Part shown: piece after piece, positions 15,516 to 16,202 of the stretch
Numbering within the stretch: position 1 is the stretch's first letter
Layout of the letters: every line of letters begins with the position of its first letter
Source: Actinomycetota bacterium
Lineage (GTDB): Bacteria; Actinomycetota; UBA4738; CADDZG01; WHSQ01
Direction of reading: 5' to 3'
DNA length: 16,202 bases
NCBI GenBank assembly: GCA_030448085.1
Contig: JAUJNU010000013.1
Coordinates: 1 to 16,202, forward strand
Notes under the pieces: model-generated
Told to the model about the DNA's origin: nothing
What the model saw: only the letters and a program-made list of their open reading frames with translations
Database searches by the model: none
Made by a program: the position numbers and the translations under genes

Positions 15516-15787
15516 TCGACTTCCGGTACCACCTCATCTCCATAGTCGCGGTGCTCCTGGCCCTTAGCGTCGGCATCGTGATGGGGACCGGGGTCCTCGG
15601 GGGCCCAGCCCTCGAGATCCTGAACGACAAGGTGGACTCGGTGAGTCAGAGGAACGACGAGCTGAACGCCGAGATCGACGAGCTGACGGAACGGATCAGA
15701 TCGCAGGAAGAGTTCGCCAAGGGCGCCGAGGCTGATGAGCAGCGACGCGCAGGTGTGGCGGAGGTCGTGCGTGCGGACCATCGGTGA
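15512..15787 (+). pseudogene. SteB/MctB family protein, truncated after ~70 codons
   Basis: The start GTG 15512-15514 overlaps steA. The N-terminus IDFRYHLISIVAVLLALSVG plus MGTGVLG is typical of the MctB/SteB family (Rv1698-like): one membrane helix (8-28), then a coiled coil (about 35-70, NDELNAEIDELTERI). Family members have about 300 residues; here the homology stops near residue 70 (base ~15722). The last ~20 codons to TGA 15785-15787 are antisense to an integrase gene. The large extracytoplasmic domain is therefore missing. Rv1698 (MctB) is linked to copper handling and SteB to septation; this copy could do neither as it stands. Confidence 0.8.
15716..15730. other. mctB-integrase junction
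   Basis: Coding homology to MctB read rightward and to a tyrosine integrase read leftward meet within these bases, near GGGCGCC (15721-15727). There is no intergenic space, direct repeat, tRNA end or visible attachment core. This looks like a breakpoint (deletion, recombination or chimeric join), not a normal attachment site. Confidence 0.65.
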
Positions 15788-16202
15788 GAGGCCGGCGTCC
15801 TCGAGCGCCGGGACCATGACCCACTTGCGGAAGCTGTCGCGGTTGAGACCCTCGGCCGGGTCCTGCTCGTTGCCGAATACCCAGTCGTCGGGTTCGAGGG
15901 CTCAGCCAAGTTGCTCGGCCCGCATCGCCAGGTGCGCAGCGCCTTCCTCCATGACGAACCGCGAGACAGGCACAGTGCGGACCTCGTAGGACTTGGGCGG
16001 GCCGCTGATCAGCTCGCCCGAGATGGGCTGGAGCGTCTCGTCGACATGGACACGCCGACGGGCGGTGCCGAGGCGGCGGACCCGGAGGCCGCACATCTCG
16101 CCGGGTCGTAGCCCGCAGTAGGCGGCGAGCAGGACGAAGAACCGGTAGTCGGACCGGATGGCGTCGGCGACGCGTGCGACCTGGCTGGCATCGAGGAAGT
16201 TG
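15722..16202 (-). pseudogene. Phage-type tyrosine integrase, partial and interrupted by TGA
   Basis: Reading leftward from the window's right edge, one frame gives NFLDASQVARVADAI, AAYCGLRPGEMCGLRV, PPKSYEVRTVPVS, WVFGNEQDPAEGL, RTHDLRHTCASLL and ISLGA. These are core-domain landmarks of tyrosine recombinases: the first catalytic Arg in GLRPGE, the Lys in PPKSYE, and HxLR in HDLRH. A TGA at 15902-15904 interrupts the frame. The second conserved His and the nucleophilic Tyr are absent because the gene ends at the mctB junction near 15722. The N-terminal DNA-binding arm is outside the window. It resembles integrases of actinobacterial phages and integrative elements. As written it cannot be active. 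Confidence 0.85.

Noticed and set aside
15722..16202. XerD (Rv1701-like) as identity of the integrase
   Set aside because: xerD usually lies after pyrG on the same strand as steB. This one is on the opposite strand, abuts mctB directly, and reads like a phage/integrative-element integrase.
1..16202. Defence island, toxin-antitoxin, or biosynthetic cluster
   Set aside because: No nuclease, toxin/antitoxin pair, reverse transcriptase, NRPS/PKS or similar genes were seen. Apart from the integrase remnant the genes are transporter and core-chromosome types.

Overview
This is a GC-rich window, probably from an actinomycete chromosome (Actinomycetota). The evidence is the gene order HAD phosphatase - small protein - tlyA - nadK - recN - steA - steB/mctB. 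That order matches the Mycobacterium tuberculosis Rv1692-Rv1698 neighbourhood. Frequent GTG starts, 4-nt GTGA/ATGA overlaps and several TANNNT -10 boxes 6-8 nt upstream of start codons (leaderless genes) agree with this. Mycolate-specific genes are not seen, and the genus cannot be told from this sequence. No rRNA, tRNA or CRISPR was recognised.

Layout. (1) Positions 1-6592, minus strand: a branched-chain amino-acid-type (LIV/HAAT) ABC transporter operon. In transcription order it holds a secreted, membrane-anchored protein of unknown function, a substrate-binding lipoprotein, LivH, LivM, LivG and LivF. LivF runs off the left edge. Overlaps of 1-14 nt between the permease and ATPase genes suggest translational coupling. 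(2) Positions 6593-6755: a divergent promoter region. (3) Positions 6756-7409, plus: a two-helix membrane protein with a short H-C/C-C putative metal-binding motif. It overlaps tail-to-tail with a DUF1015 gene (7378-8610, minus). (4) Position 8619 onward, plus: a HAD-IIA sugar/glycerol-phosphate phosphatase whose start lies only 8 bp from the divergent DUF1015 start. (5) Positions 9456-10246, minus: a rhomboid protease broken by two frameshifts. (6) Positions 10306-15787, plus: a helical protein with a lysine-rich KPTAK-repeat tail (three frameshifts), a small tlyA-leading protein (one in-frame TAG), then tlyA, nadK, recN (two frameshifts), steA and the first ~70 codons of steB/mctB. (7) Positions ~15722-16202, minus: the middle of a phage-type tyrosine integrase with an in-frame TGA. 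It is fused abruptly to the interior of mctB.

How the genes work together. The left operon encodes a complete solute importer with an extra secreted partner. The right cluster is the conserved actinobacterial tlyA-nadK-recN-steAB block (rRNA methylation, NADP synthesis, DNA repair, septation/cell envelope).

The most striking features are about integrity. At least seven frameshifts and two in-frame stops fall between 9.7 and 16 kb, while the genes before 9.4 kb are intact. A sharp mctB/integrase junction also has no visible attachment site. These fit either sequence/assembly error or a decaying, rearranged chromosome end of the contig. I do not see a clearly new multi-gene system. The better biological leads are the secreted partner of the transporter, the head-to-head leaderless promoter at 8608-8624, the metal-binding membrane protein, and the KPTAK-tail protein.
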